Of a stretch of 64,000 nt of DNA, positions 26,545 to 37,167 are shown in pieces. This DNA comes from Alphaproteobacteria bacterium. GTDB lineage: Bacteria; Pseudomonadota; Alphaproteobacteria; Ferrovibrionales; Ferrovibrionaceae. The position numbers and the translations under genes were made by a program. Location: positions 1-64,000 of the forward strand of contig JAFKFH010000014.1 in assembly GCA_017307375.1 (NCBI GenBank), given 5' to 3'. Each line of letters begins with the position of its first letter. Position 1 is the stretch's first letter. The notes beneath the pieces were generated by a model that had not been told where the DNA came from, ran no database searches, and saw only the letters and a program-made list of their open reading frames with translations.

Positions 26545-27053
26545 TCCCCGAAATCCGCGGCGAGCGCGCGGGCGACGAAGCGGCCATCGCCGTGGTGATC
26601 GGCACGGCCTTCGGGCGGCATGCCGAAGCCGGGCTGGTCGCCGCGTTGCGCAGCGCCGGGGCGCTGAGCCTGTCGCTGGTCGCCGCCTATGACGACGACA
26701 TCGTCGGCCATATCGCCTTCAGCCCGGTCGCCTTGACGGGCAATCCCGACGGCGCGGTCGTCTGGGGCCTGGGCCCGCTGAGCGTCATGCCGCTGCACCA
26801 GAAGGCCGGGATCGGCCGCATGCTGGTCAAGGCCGGCCTCGACCAGGCCGAGGCGCTGGGGGCGCGGGCCGCGGTGGTGCTGGGCGACCCGGCCTATTAC
26901 GGCCGCTTCGGCTTCGTACCGGCCGGCCTGTTCGGCCTGGAATGGGACCAGCCCTGCCCGCCCGGCGCCTTTCAGGTGGCAGCGCTCGCCGAACGGGCGC
27001 TGGCAGGGCTCGACGGCGTCGTCAGCTATCACGCCGCCTTCGGCGCGGTCTGA
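26541..27053 (+). CDS. GNAT family N-acetyltransferase
   Basis: 170 residues, ATGA-overlapping the membrane-protein gene. Acetyl-CoA site: LGPLSVMPLHQKAGIGRMLVKAGLDQAE (Q/R-x-x-G-x-G/A), followed by VVLGDPAYYGRFGFVPA, the layout of YhbS-like acetyltransferases. Substrate unknown; small molecules or protein N-termini are both possible. The last 25 bases overlap the convergent ArsR gene. Confidence 0.85.
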   Translation: MIPEIRGERAGDEAAIAVVIGTAFGRHAEAGLVAALRSAGALSLSLVAAYDDDIVGHIAFSPVALTGNPDGAVVWGLGPLSVMPLHQKAGIGRMLVKAGLDQAEALGARAAVVLGDPAYYGRFGFVPAGLFGLEWDQPCPPGAFQVAALAERALAGLDGVVSYHAAFGAV

Positions 27054-27748
27054 CCGCCCTCGTCGATTTCGAGGCCGAAGCTCTCGGCAAACCCTGACCG
27101 GCCGGCCGGGGTCACCGAGACGGCGCGCGTGTCGCGCACCCGGGCGATCCAGCCGAGGCCGAAGCAGCGGTCAGCCAGGGCGGCGCCGACCGCGCCACCG
27201 ATATGCCAGCGCCGCTCCGACCAGTCGAGGCACGGACGGCAGAAGATCCGTCTGCTGCGCCCGGCCTGTTCCAAATCGATGCCGAATTCGGCCAGGAACC
27301 GGTGGCCGTCGTCGGTCACCGCCCCGCCGTCGTCGTCGAGCTGAACCAGGCCGCGCCGGGTCAGCGCATCGGCGAGCCCGACGCCGAGCCCACCGGCAAG
27401 ATGGTCATAGCAGGTGCGTGCCGCCGCCAACGCCTTGTCGCGGGGACCGGTCGGACGGTGACGCGGCGGGCCGTCGACAGCCACCGCCATCAGGCCTTCC
27501 AGCATGCGGGCCACCTGGACTGATGCCAGGCGGAAATAACGATGCCGCCCCTGGGTCGCGACGACGACGAGCCGCGCTTGCGCCAGCTTGGCCAGATGAC
27601 CTGACGCGGTCGGCGGCGCCACCCCGCCGACATAGGCCAGTTCCGATGCGGTCAAGGCCTTGCCGGCCATCAGCGCGGTCAGCATGTTGGCGCGGGCCGG
27701 GTCACCGACCAGGGCGGCGACTTCGGCGATCAGAGGTCCTGTGGTCAT
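27029..27748 (-). CDS. ArsR-family transcriptional regulator
   Basis: 239 residues from the ATG beginning MTTGPLIAEVAALVGDPARA; an ATG nine codons upstream is possible. The winged helix is ArsR-like: RANMLTALMAGKALTASELA, then the recognition helix APPTASGHLAKLAQARLV and wing RHRYFRLA. The C-terminal ~140 residues are unusually long for ArsR and hold a CRPCLDWSERRWHIGG segment, a form seen in larger ArsR-type repressors. It diverges from an alpha/beta hydrolase gene; a 22-bp palindrome lies between them. Confidence 0.85.
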   Translation of the reverse strand: MTTGPLIAEVAALVGDPARANMLTALMAGKALTASELAYVGGVAPPTASGHLAKLAQARLVVVATQGRHRYFRLASVQVARMLEGLMAVAVDGPPRHRPTGPRDKALAAARTCYDHLAGGLGVGLADALTRRGLVQLDDDGGAVTDDGHRFLAEFGIDLEQAGRSRRIFCRPCLDWSERRWHIGGAVGAALADRCFGLGWIARVRDTRAVSVTPAGRSGFAESFGLEIDEGGQTAPKAA

Positions 27749-27791
27749 GACGGCGAGTCTAGCCCGGTGCGCCATCGCTGTCTCGCCGCGA

Positions 27792-27813
27792 CGCTTCGGC
27801 GCGCGCCGAAGCG
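27792..27813. promoter_or_regulatory. 22-bp perfect palindrome, likely ArsR operator
   Basis: CGCTTCGGCG (27792-27801), centre CG, CGCCGAAGCG (27804-27813). It sits in the 125-bp divergent gap between the ArsR gene and the hydrolase gene, 44 bases from the former start and 60 from the latter, so it is well placed to control both. Confidence 0.6.
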
Positions 27814-27873
27814 ATCAGCGGTGACGGTCCAGCCCGGCACGCAGCAGGATCGTGCCCCGTTACGGAGGCACCG

Positions 27874-28716
27874 ATGATTCTCTCGTCCGATGCGACTGCC
27901 ATCCATCACTGGCCCGGCCGCGGCCGCCCCATACTCTACGTGCATGGGGCGACCTTCCCCGCGGCCTTGTCGGTCGGCTATCGCTTTGCCGGCCGCTCCT
28001 GGGCCGACGACCTGCAGGCCGGCGGCCACGATGTCTGGGCCTTCGACTTCGCCGGCTACGCCCGCTCGGCGCCGCCAGGCGACGGCGGCCGGGCGCCGGA
28101 AGCCGCGGCCCAGATCGCACGCGTCGTCGCCCATGTCCGCGCCACCACCGGCCGGGACCGCGTCGCGATCGTCGCGCATAGCTGGGGCACGATCGCCGCC
28201 GGCCGCTTCGCCGCGGATCATCCCGAGGCCGTCGACCGGCTGGTGCTGTTCGGCCCCATCGCGCAACGCCAGACAGCATCGCCTGGACCGATCCAGCGCT
28301 GGCGCGAAATCACCCTCGCCGATCAGCTGGCCCGGTTCGTCGAAGACGTGCCGCCAGGCCATCCGCCCGTGCTGCTCGAACCCGATCTCGCGCAGTGGGG
28401 ACCGGCTTGGCTGGCGACCGACCCGCAGGCGAAGGATCGTAACCCGCCGGCGGTGCGGGTGCCGGGCGGGCCGGCGGCCGATATCCAGGCGGCCTGGTCG
28501 GGTGACCTTGCCTATGATCCGGCACGGGTCACCGCGCTGGCCCTGATCATCCGCGGCGCCTGGGACAGCGTGACGACGGGTGACGATGCCGCCTGGCTGC
28601 ACCGTCGCCTCGGCGCCTGCGCCGGCGATGTCGTCATCCCGGAAGCGACGCATCTGATGCATCTGGAACGCGGGCGCGACGCCCTGTTTGCCGCCACCGC
28701 AAACTTCCTCAGTTGA
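27874..28716 (+). CDS. Alpha/beta hydrolase
   Basis: 280 residues. The fold is seen from [14 protein letters not shown] (oxyanion region), FDFAGYARS, the nucleophile elbow VAHSWGT with the catalytic serine near residue 108, [20 protein letters not shown] supplying the probable acidic residue, and the catalytic histidine in EATHLMHLE near the end. Cytosolic, no signal peptide. Substrate unknown: an ester, lactone or similar. Probably controlled by the divergent ArsR regulator through the palindrome. The 3' end overlaps hutH by eight bases. Confidence 0.85.
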   Translation: MILSSDATAIHHWPGRGRPILYVHGATFPAALSVGYRFAGRSWADDLQAGGHDVWAFDFAGYARSAPPGDGGRAPEAAAQIARVVAHVRATTGRDRVAIVAHSWGTIAAGRFAADHPEAVDRLVLFGPIAQRQTASPGPIQRWREITLADQLARFVEDVPPGHPPVLLEPDLAQWGPAWLATDPQAKDRNPPAVRVPGGPAADIQAAWSGDLAYDPARVTALALIIRGAWDSVTTGDDAAWLHRRLGACAGDVVIPEATHLMHLERGRDALFAATANFLS

Positions 28717-30223
28717 ACGGATCGAGGTCGGCCGCGCGGGCGACGGCGCCCGATCGGACCAGTTCCTCGGCCGCACGCATCGCCGTGGAGAATTCCCAGT
28801 CTTGCGCCATCGACGGCACCCGCGAACGCACCAGCGCCCGCACGGCTTCCAGCCGCGGCCCGGCCTTCAACGGAGCCCGGTGGTCGAGCCCTTCGACGGC
28901 GGCCAGCAACTCGATCGCCACGATCGCCTCGGCGTTACGCAGCATCTCCAGCACGCGGCGGGCGCCGTGGGTCGCCATCGACACGAAATCCTCCTGGTTG
29001 CCGACAGTCGGGACACTGTCGACCACGGCGGGGTGCGACTTCTGCCGGTTTTCGGCAACCAGGGCCGCGGCGGTGATCTGCAGGCTCATGAACCCCGACG
29101 TCAGGCCCCCGGCAGCGGTGAGGAAGGGGGGCAGGCCCGACTGGCCATGGTCGATCAGCATGGCGATCCGGCGCTCGGCCATGCCACCGATCTCGGCGGT
29201 TGCGTTGGCCAGCATGTCCGCCGCGAACCCGACCGCCTCGGCATGGAAGTTGCCGCCCGAGACGACATCGCCGTCGTCGAGCAGCAGCGGATTGTCGGAG
29301 ACGGCGCCGGCCTCGATTTCCAGCATGCCGGCGGCAAACCCGATCACGTCACGGCAGGCCCCCATCACCTGCGGCAGGCAGCGCAGGCAGTACGGATCCT
29401 GCAGCCGGCCCTCACGGCGGTGCAGCGCGCGAATGTCGCTGTCCCCGATCAGCCCGCGCAGCACAGCTGCCACCGCCGCCTGTCCCGGATGCGGCTTCAG
29501 CGCCTGAATGCGGGCATCGAACGGCACGGTCGAGCCCAGCGCGGCCTCGACCGAAAGCGCCGCCGTCACCAGCGCGGTGGCAAACAGGCGGCGGATGCCG
29601 AACAGCCCGCTCAACCCGATCGCTGTCGTCACCTGCGTGCCGTTGAGCAGCGCCAGACCTTCCTTCGGCCCGAGCGTCACCGGCGCCAGACCGGCTGCCG
29701 CCAGCGCCTCGGCGCCGGGCAGCACGCGGTCGCCGCGGCGCGCCCGGCCCCGCCCGATCAGCACGGCCGCGATGTGGGCGAGCGGCGCCAGATCGCCCGA
29801 AGCGCCGACCGACCCCTGGCCGGGCACGATCGGGATGACGTCGCGGTCGAGCATGGCTTCGAGCAGCGCGGCGATGTCGGGGCGGACGCCGGAAGCGCCC
29901 CGGGCCAGCGCCGCCAGCTTCAGCGCCATGGCCAGCCGAACGATTTGATCGGCCAGCGGCTCGCCGGTGCCGACGGTGTGCGACAGCACCAGGTTCTCCT
30001 GCAACCGGGCCAGATCGCCTTCGGCGATGCGCCGGTGCGACAGTTTGCCGAAGCCGGTATTGACCCCGTAGACCGGCTTGCCCTCGGCGACGATGCGATC
30101 GACCAGCCCGGCCGACCGCTCGATCAGGCCCATCGCGGCGGTGGCGAGCCGGGCGGCAGCGCCATCATGGATCGCCTGCCAATCGGCCAGCGTGTTGTCG
30201 GCAGGGCGAATCTCGATCGTCAT
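28709..30223 (-). CDS. hutH: Histidine ammonia-lyase
   Basis: 504 residues from the ATG beginning [15 protein letters not shown], with GGAG nine bases upstream. The MIO-forming Ala-Ser-Gly is in [27 protein letters not shown] supplies the catalytic tyrosine. [13 protein letters not shown] carries the Ser-His pair that in this family marks histidine rather than Phe/Tyr lyases. It converts histidine to urocanate. No hutU, hutI or hutG is nearby; a hutD homologue is 27 kb away. It follows a LysR gene on the same strand. Confidence 0.9.
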   Translation of the reverse strand: MTIEIRPADNTLADWQAIHDGAAARLATAAMGLIERSAGLVDRIVAEGKPVYGVNTGFGKLSHRRIAEGDLARLQENLVLSHTVGTGEPLADQIVRLAMALKLAALARGASGVRPDIAALLEAMLDRDVIPIVPGQGSVGASGDLAPLAHIAAVLIGRGRARRGDRVLPGAEALAAAGLAPVTLGPKEGLALLNGTQVTTAIGLSGLFGIRRLFATALVTAALSVEAALGSTVPFDARIQALKPHPGQAAVAAVLRGLIGDSDIRALHRREGRLQDPYCLRCLPQVMGACRDVIGFAAGMLEIEAGAVSDNPLLLDDGDVVSGGNFHAEAVGFAADMLANATAEIGGMAERRIAMLIDHGQSGLPPFLTAAGGLTSGFMSLQITAAALVAENRQKSHPAVVDSVPTVGNQEDFVSMATHGARRVLEMLRNAEAIVAIELLAAVEGLDHRAPLKAGPRLEAVRALVRSRVPSMAQDWEFSTAMRAAEELVRSGAVARAADLDPFN

Positions 30224-30281
30224 GGCAGCTGTCTCCGTCGAATGCGTGTCGACCATGCGACGACGAGGTCAACGGCGCCAA

Positions 30282-31196
30282 TTATCTGTTGCGGGATCTT
30301 GATAACGGTTTCTTATGACCGGTCATGGCCGCGATGAAGCGGGCCAGCGCCGGATGATCGTTGTCGGCGCGCGCGATCAGGTAAATCTTGAGCCGGGCAA
30401 GGCCGGGATCGCCGAGCGGTACGACGCGTACCGATTGCGGCGCCATGCCGGCATAGGCCAGCGGCACCAGGCCGACCCCCTCGCCCAAGGCGACCCGCGC
30501 GACGAGGTTCGGAAACGACACTTCATGGCCGCCGATATCGAGCGGGGTGCCGCCGGCCAGCATCGCGGCCGCAAGAGCGTCATGCGCCTCCGGATGCTGG
30601 TCGCGCGGGACGACGACGAAGGTTTCGCCACGCAGCGCCCGCATCGATACCGCACCGGCCCGGGCCAGGCGATGCCCCGCCGGCAGGGCCACGCCCATTG
30701 CCGTCCTGCCGTCCAGCAACAGGCAGCGATAACCCGGGTCGCGGACCGGCAAGGTCGTGATCGCGGCATCGACGGCCTCGGCGTCGAGCAGCTCGCGCAA
30801 GGCATCGCCGGCATGAACGGCGATCCGCACGCCGAGGGTGGGATGAGCCTGCTTGAAGGCCGAGATCAGCGCCGGGATCTCGGAATAGACGATGGCCGAG
30901 GACAGGCCAAGCGCCAGCTGGCCCGCCTCACCCGCCGCCACCGCGCGGGCCTCCGCCTCGATCCGCTCGGCCAGCGCCAGCAGCCGGCCGGCACGGCGCA
31001 GGAAAAGCGCACCAGCCTCGGTCAGTGAGACCGAACGCTTCGAGCGCTTGAACAGCGCGAAACCGAGCTGCTCCTCGAGCCGTGCTATGTGCTGGGTGAC
31101 GCCGGGCTGGGTCGCGCTCAGCGCAGCGGCCGCCCGGCCGAAATGCAGCAGGCGGCCGACGACGACAAAGGTCTTCAGCAGGCGAAGATCGAGCAT
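30282..31196 (-). CDS. LysR-family transcriptional regulator (hutH-linked)
   Basis: 304 residues. N-terminal helix-turn-helix: LDLRLLKTFVVVGRLLHFGRAAAAL followed by ATQPGVTQHIARLEEQLG, ending in the usual linker helix. The effector domain runs from about residue 90 (LALGLSSAIVYSEIPALI, VALPAGHRLAR, VALGEGVGLVPLAYAG). It lies 58 bases upstream of hutH on the same strand and only 22 bases after sufA, an unusual same-strand placement for LysR. Control of hutH by histidine or urocanate is a guess. Confidence 0.88.
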   Translation of the reverse strand: MLDLRLLKTFVVVGRLLHFGRAAAALSATQPGVTQHIARLEEQLGFALFKRSKRSVSLTEAGALFLRRAGRLLALAERIEAEARAVAAGEAGQLALGLSSAIVYSEIPALISAFKQAHPTLGVRIAVHAGDALRELLDAEAVDAAITTLPVRDPGYRCLLLDGRTAMGVALPAGHRLARAGAVSMRALRGETFVVVPRDQHPEAHDALAAAMLAGGTPLDIGGHEVSFPNLVARVALGEGVGLVPLAYAGMAPQSVRVVPLGDPGLARLKIYLIARADNDHPALARFIAAMTGHKKPLSRSRNR

Positions 31197-31218
31197 CGCC
31201 CGTCAGGGCGAGCGGGGA

Positions 31219-31569
31219 TCAGACGTGAAAGCTCTCGCCGCAGCCGCAGCGGCCCTTCTCGTTCGGATTACGGAAGACGAAGCCGGCGGTCAGCTTGTCT
31301 TCGACATAGTCGATCTCGGTCCCGAAGATGAACATCTGGGCCTTGGGGTCGATCAGGATGGTCACGCCCTGATCCTCGACCAGTTCGTCGGCCGGCCGCT
31401 TCTCCTCGGCATAGTCGAGCTTGTAGGAAAGCCCAGAGCATCCCTTGCTCTCGACCGCGACGCGCAGGCCGATCGCCGGCGTCTCCCGGCGCGCCATGAT
31501 CTCGCGCACGCGGTCGGCGGCCGCGGCGGTCAGGGTCACAGGCTTGAACTTGGCGCGCAGAGCGGACAT
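31219..31569 (-). CDS. sufA: A-type Fe-S carrier protein
   Basis: 116 residues. The A-type signature is complete: Cys in SKGCSGLSYKL (about residue 44) and Cys-x-Cys in KGRCGCGESF near the C-terminus, with VTILIDPKAQMFIFGTEIDYV between. It accepts or carries Fe-S clusters between the SUF scaffold and target enzymes. Last recognised gene of the suf operon; 40 bases after sufT. Could equally be called iscA/erpA-like, but location supports SufA. Confidence 0.93.
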   Translation of the reverse strand: MSALRAKFKPVTLTAAAADRVREIMARRETPAIGLRVAVESKGCSGLSYKLDYAEEKRPADELVEDQGVTILIDPKAQMFIFGTEIDYVEDKLTAGFVFRNPNEKGRCGCGESFHV

Positions 31570-31609
31570 CGCAATGGCCTCCCGATGGTCTGATCTTCAA
31601 CAATATAGG

Positions 31610-31945
31610 TCAAATCAAGCCCAATTCCAGCTGGGCGGCTTCCGACATCATGTCGCGGTCCCACGGCGGGTCCCAGACCAGGTTGACCCGCACGTCGCGC
31701 ACGCCCGGCAAGGCCAGGATCTTCGATTCGACCTCGCCGGGCATGCTGCCCGCCACCGGACAGGCCGGGGTGGTCAGCGTCATGTCGATGTCGACATCGC
31801 CGTCGGCGCTGACATCGACCTTGTAGATCAGGCCCAGTTCGTAGATGTCGACCGGAATTTCCGGGTCGTAGGTATCCTTCAGCACGCCGATGACGTTGTC
31901 GCGCAACGTGACCTCGGCCGGCGGATTCGGTGTCTCGGCATCCAT
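31610..31945 (-). CDS. sufT: SufT, DUF59/MIP18-family Fe-S maturation protein
   Basis: 111 residues from ATG 31945, with GGAG eight bases upstream; the GTG in the overlap with sufU is less well placed. Motifs: VLKDTYDPEIPVDIYELGLIY with the DPE/IP loop, the conserved cysteine in LTTPACPVAG and VRVNLVWDPPWDRDMMS. Members help mature Fe-S proteins in bacteria. It follows sufU by five bases. Confidence 0.93.
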   Translation of the reverse strand: MDAETPNPPAEVTLRDNVIGVLKDTYDPEIPVDIYELGLIYKVDVSADGDVDIDMTLTTPACPVAGSMPGEVESKILALPGVRDVRVNLVWDPPWDRDMMSEAAQLELGLI

Positions 31946-31950
31946 CGCCG

Positions 31951-32397
31951 TCACTCCGTCTTGATCGTATCGGGCTTGTGGTCGAGGGCAGCGACCAGCG
32001 TATGCCAGGGCAGGGTCGCGCATTTCACCCGCACCGGGTATTCGCGGACGCCCGAGAAGACCTCGAGCTTTTCGAGTTCGCCTTCCGGATCCTCGACATC
32101 GTCCCTGGTGCAGACATCGTGGAACAGGGTGAACAGGTGGCGGGCCTCGTCCGCCCGCTTGCCCTTGACCGCCTCGGTCATCAGCGAGGCGGACGCCTTC
32201 GAGATGGCGCAGCCGTCACCCTGGAATCCGACATCGGCGATGACGCCGTCGACCACCTTGACGAACACGGTGACGCGGTCGCCACAGAGCGGATTGTGGC
32301 CCTTGGCCAGCTCGGCCCCGTCGATCGCATGAAAGTTCCGCGGCCGCTTGGAATGGTCGAGGATGACTTCCTGGTAGAGGTCGCGCAGATCGCTCAT
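31951..32397 (-). CDS. sufU: SufU-type Fe-S scaffold/sulfur acceptor
   Basis: 148 residues. IscU-like fold with the first cysteine in HNPLCGDRV, the second in FQGDGCAISKASASLM and the third in VRVKCATLPWHTL; the ~20-residue insertion between the second and third and the GDRV variant mark SufU rather than IscU. SufU takes persulfide from SufS through a zinc site. Its start overlaps the sufS stop by one base. SufE, the usual proteobacterial partner, is absent here. Confidence 0.93.
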   Translation of the reverse strand: MSDLRDLYQEVILDHSKRPRNFHAIDGAELAKGHNPLCGDRVTVFVKVVDGVIADVGFQGDGCAISKASASLMTEAVKGKRADEARHLFTLFHDVCTRDDVEDPEGELEKLEVFSGVREYPVRVKCATLPWHTLVAALDHKPDTIKTE

Positions 32398-33617
32398 CAG
32401 GCGAAGATCTCCAGAACCTTGGTTATGCCGGCCACCAGCGCGTCGACGTCGTCACGGCCGTTATGGATGCCGAACGAGGCGCGCGCGGTCGCGGCGACCT
32501 CGAAACGGTCCATCACCGGCTGGGCGCAGTGATGGCCTGCGCGAATGGCGATGCCCTCACGATCCAATATGGTGCCGATATCGTGCGGATGCACCCCCGC
32601 CAGCGTGAACGAGATCACCGACGACTTGGTCTTCGACGTGCCGATGATGCGCAGCGAATTGATCCGGCCCAGCCGTTCGGTGGCATAGGTCATCAGGTCG
32701 CGTTCGTGGGCCACGATGGCGTCGAAGCCGATGGCCTGCACATAGTCGATCGCCGCCCCCAGCCCCACCGCGCCGGCGATATGGGGCGTGCCGGCCTCGA
32801 ACTTCGCCGGGGGGTCGGCATATTCCGTCTTCTCGAAGGTGACCGAGCGGATCATGTCGCCGCCGCCCTGCCAGGGCGGCATCGCCACCAGATGCTCGTG
32901 CCTCGCATAGAGGATGCCGATGCCGGTCGGGCCATACAGCTTGTGGCCGGAGAAGACGTAGAAATCGACGTCGAGATCGCGCACGTCGACCGCCATGTGC
33001 GGCACCGCCTGGCAACCGTCGACCAGCACCTTGGCCCCGACCTTGCGCGCCATCGCGACCACCTCGCGCACCGGCAGGATGGTGCCGAGGGCATTGGCGA
33101 CATGGGCAATGGCCACCAGCTTGGTCCGCGGGCCGATCAGGCTGGCGGTGGCCGCGAGGTCGAGATCGCCATCGTCGGTGATCGGGGCAATCCTGAGCAC
33201 GATGCCGCGTTCGTCGCGCAGCATCTGCCAGGGCACGATGTTCGAGTGATGCTCCATGGCCGAGATGACGACTTCGTCGCCCGGCTGGAGAAAGGCGCGG
33301 CCCCAGCTCTGGGCGACGAGGTTGATGCCCTCGGTGGCACCGCGGACGAAGACGATCTCCTCGTCGCGGGCGGCGTTGAGGAAAGCGCGGACCTTGGCGC
33401 GCGACTGCTCGTAGCGCTCGGTCGCGCGCTGCGACAGCCAATAGACGCCGCGATGGACGTTGGCGTACTCGAACTCATAGAAGCTGCGCAACGCGTCGAG
33501 GACCGGCCGCGGCTTCTGGGCCGAGGCCGCGGAGTCGAGGAAGGTCAGGTGCTTGCCGTACATGTCCTGGCCGAGCGCCGGGAAATCGGCGCGGATACGG
33601 GCGAGATCGAGCGTCAT
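32397..33617 (-). CDS. sufS: Cysteine desulfurase SufS
   Basis: 406 residues from the ATG overlapping the sufD stop. Group-II desulfurase: FLDSAASAQKP, VFVRGATEGINLVAQSWG, EHHSNIVPWQ, the PLP lysine in FSGHKLYGPTGIG and the active cysteine in RAGHHCAQPVM. It releases sulfur from cysteine as enzyme persulfide, passed to SufU for cluster assembly. Cytosolic. The long open frame upstream of the ATG is a sufD shadow. Confidence 0.96.
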   Translation of the reverse strand: MTLDLARIRADFPALGQDMYGKHLTFLDSAASAQKPRPVLDALRSFYEFEYANVHRGVYWLSQRATERYEQSRAKVRAFLNAARDEEIVFVRGATEGINLVAQSWGRAFLQPGDEVVISAMEHHSNIVPWQMLRDERGIVLRIAPITDDGDLDLAATASLIGPRTKLVAIAHVANALGTILPVREVVAMARKVGAKVLVDGCQAVPHMAVDVRDLDVDFYVFSGHKLYGPTGIGILYARHEHLVAMPPWQGGGDMIRSVTFEKTEYADPPAKFEAGTPHIAGAVGLGAAIDYVQAIGFDAIVAHERDLMTYATERLGRINSLRIIGTSKTKSSVISFTLAGVHPHDIGTILDREGIAIRAGHHCAQPVMDRFEVAATARASFGIHNGRDDVDALVAGITKVLEIFA

Positions 33618-34942
33618 GCGGAGGCGTCCTCGACCTGATGGCCCAGCGCGCGGCCGAGCGCTGCCAGCAGGAAATTGCGGATCGGCTCGGCCTCGATCTG
33701 GTCGAGCGGTTCGCGCAGATGGGCCGCGACCAGCAGCGCGCGAGCCTGGTCGATGCCGATGCCGCGGGCCTGGAAATAGAACAGCGAAGCCGGGTCGAGA
33801 TCGCCGATCGTCGCGCCGTGGCTGCACTTGACGTCGTCGGCCAGGATTTCCAGCTCGGGCTTGGTATCGGCGGCCGCCTGGTCGGAAAGCAGGAGATGGC
33901 GGCAGAGCTGCTGGGCATCGGTCTTCTGCGCATCGACTGCGACATTGACCGCGCCCTGGAACACCACATGGCCCATGTCGTCGGCGACACTCTTGAACAA
34001 CTGGCTCGAATTGCCGCCGCGATGGTCATGCGACAACCGCCAGGTCGCATCGAGCAACTGGCGGCCACGGGCCAGCGAAGCCGCACCCAGCCGGCATTCG
34101 GCATCGGGACCACCCAGCCGCACCGCGATCTCGTCGCGGGCGAGTTGCCCGCCGAGCCCCAGCGTCGCCGCATGGAAACAGCCATGGCCGGCCAGATCGA
34201 CCGAGGTGAACGCGGTATGATGCGCGACCGCCCCTTCGTCCTGATGCTTGTAGAGGCGCAGCACCGCATGCTGGCCGACGCGCGCCTGGACCACCGGATT
34301 CGACCAGTAGGCGCCATCGCCCCGGCCGACATGGCTGATCAGCACGCTGGCCGAGGCGCCGTCCTCGGCAACGATCACCGTGCGCGGGTGCAGGGCAAAA
34401 CTGCCGGCCGACGCGTCGGCGGCGAAGACGATGTGGACCGGATCGATCACCGCCCCGGCACCGAGCCGGATAGCCAGGCCGTGGTCGGCGCGCGCACCGT
34501 TCAGCGCGGCCAGCGACCGGGCACGGTCCTCGAAGGGTTCGGCCAGGAACGGCTCGAGCCAGCCGGCGTCGTCGCCGGCCAATGCCTGGGCAAGGTCGAT
34601 CACGGCGACGTTGCCCGGCAGGTGGCCCAGGTCGCTCAGATCGCCGCGGAAGCGGCCGTTGACGAAGACCAGGCGATGGGCCGTCGGGATGGATTCGAAA
34701 GCCGGTAGCGTCGAAGGCTCCGGCGCACCCTCGGCCGGTGCCGCATCGGCAAGGCCGCTCAGGCGGGTGAACTTCCAGGCTTCCAGCCGATGGCTCGGGA
34801 AACCGGCCGCGGCGAAGCGCTCGATATTGCCTTCGCGCGCCGCCCCCAGCCAGGGCAAGGCGGCGCCCGGCAGCCGGCCGCGCAGCGCGGCATAACCGGC
34901 CAGCTGCGGCGCCGCCTGGGCGATTGCGGTATTGGCAGCCAT
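33614..34942 (-). CDS. sufD: Fe-S assembly protein SufD
   Basis: 442 residues from the ATG starting MAANTAIAQAAPQLAGY, four bases after the sufC stop. The N-terminal helical part includes SHRLEAWKFTRLSGL (the RxExWKYT-type motif). The beta-helix core ends with HLLLSDQAAADTKPELEILADDV, KCSHGATIGDLD (conserved Cys/His) and YFQARGI. It forms the SufBC2D scaffold with SufB and SufC. Confidence 0.95.
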   Translation of the reverse strand: MAANTAIAQAAPQLAGYAALRGRLPGAALPWLGAAREGNIERFAAAGFPSHRLEAWKFTRLSGLADAAPAEGAPEPSTLPAFESIPTAHRLVFVNGRFRGDLSDLGHLPGNVAVIDLAQALAGDDAGWLEPFLAEPFEDRARSLAALNGARADHGLAIRLGAGAVIDPVHIVFAADASAGSFALHPRTVIVAEDGASASVLISHVGRGDGAYWSNPVVQARVGQHAVLRLYKHQDEGAVAHHTAFTSVDLAGHGCFHAATLGLGGQLARDEIAVRLGGPDAECRLGAASLARGRQLLDATWRLSHDHRGGNSSQLFKSVADDMGHVVFQGAVNVAVDAQKTDAQQLCRHLLLSDQAAADTKPELEILADDVKCSHGATIGDLDPASLFYFQARGIGIDQARALLVAAHLREPLDQIEAEPIRNFLLAALGRALGHQVEDASA

Positions 34943-34946
34943 CGCG

Positions 34947-35696
34947 TCAGGCCGCCGGCTGGGCGATGTCGCCATAGCCGTGCTCCTCGAGCTCCAGCGC
35001 CAGTTCCGGCCCGCCCGACCGCACGATGCGCCCTTGCGCCAGCACATGGACGATATCGGGCTTCACGTAGTCGAGCAGGCGCTGGTAGTGGGTAATCATC
35101 AGGATCGAGCGGTCCGGCCCGCGCAGGCTGTTGACGCCGTCCGAGACGATGCGCAGCGCATCGATGTCGAGGCCCGAATCGGTTTCGTCCAGCACGGCGA
35201 AGCGCGGCTCCAGCATGGCCATCTGGAAGATTTCGTTGCGCTTCTTCTCGCCGCCGGAAAAACCGACATTGACCGCGCGCTGCAGGAATTTCTGGTCCAT
35301 CTTCAAGGCCTTCATCTTGGCCTTGGCGGATTTGAGGAAATCCATCGCGTCGAGCTCGGCCATGCCGCGATGGCGGCGCACGGCGTTGACGGCTGCCTTG
35401 AGGAAGGTCGCGTTGGCGACGCCGGGAATCTCGACCGGATACTGGAAGGCGAGGAACAGGCCTTCGCGCGCCCGCTCCTCTGGCTCCATCGCCAGCAGGT
35501 CCTTGCCGAAATAGCTGATCGACCCTTCGGTCACTTCATAGCCGTCGCGGCCGGCCAGCACGTGGCTGAGCGTCGACTTGCCGGCACCGTTCGGGCCCAT
35601 GATGGCATGGACCTCGCCGGGATTGATGGTCAGGTCGAGGCCGCGAAGGATCGCTTTGCCGTCGACGAGGACATGCAAATTCGAGATGACGATCAT
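34947..35696 (-). CDS. sufC: Fe-S assembly ATPase SufC
   Basis: 249 residues. ABC ATPase: Walker A GPNGAGKSTLSHVLAG, SufC-specific LAFQYPVEIPGV, signature FSGGEKKRNEIFQM and Walker B AVLDETDSGLDID, then the His of the H-loop in MITHYQRLLDYV. Cytosolic partner of SufB and SufD that drives cluster assembly, not a transporter. It starts 12 bases after the sufB stop. Confidence 0.97.
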   Translation of the reverse strand: MIVISNLHVLVDGKAILRGLDLTINPGEVHAIMGPNGAGKSTLSHVLAGRDGYEVTEGSISYFGKDLLAMEPEERAREGLFLAFQYPVEIPGVANATFLKAAVNAVRRHRGMAELDAMDFLKSAKAKMKALKMDQKFLQRAVNVGFSGGEKKRNEIFQMAMLEPRFAVLDETDSGLDIDALRIVSDGVNSLRGPDRSILMITHYQRLLDYVKPDIVHVLAQGRIVRSGGPELALELEEHGYGDIAQPAA

Positions 35697-35708
35697 CTGA
35701 GGACTTCC

Positions 35709-37163
<1,455 letters not shown>

Positions 37164-37167
37164 GGCA

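Noticed and set aside
28709-30223. Phe/Tyr ammonia-lyase or aminomutase assignment for hutH
   Set aside because: Ser-His selectivity pair and length favour histidine ammonia-lyase; no phenylpropanoid genes nearby.
28688-30337. Plus-strand open frame opposite hutH
   Set aside because: Low-information Arg/Gln/His-rich translation, no ribosome site, while the hutH frame carries the MIO motif.
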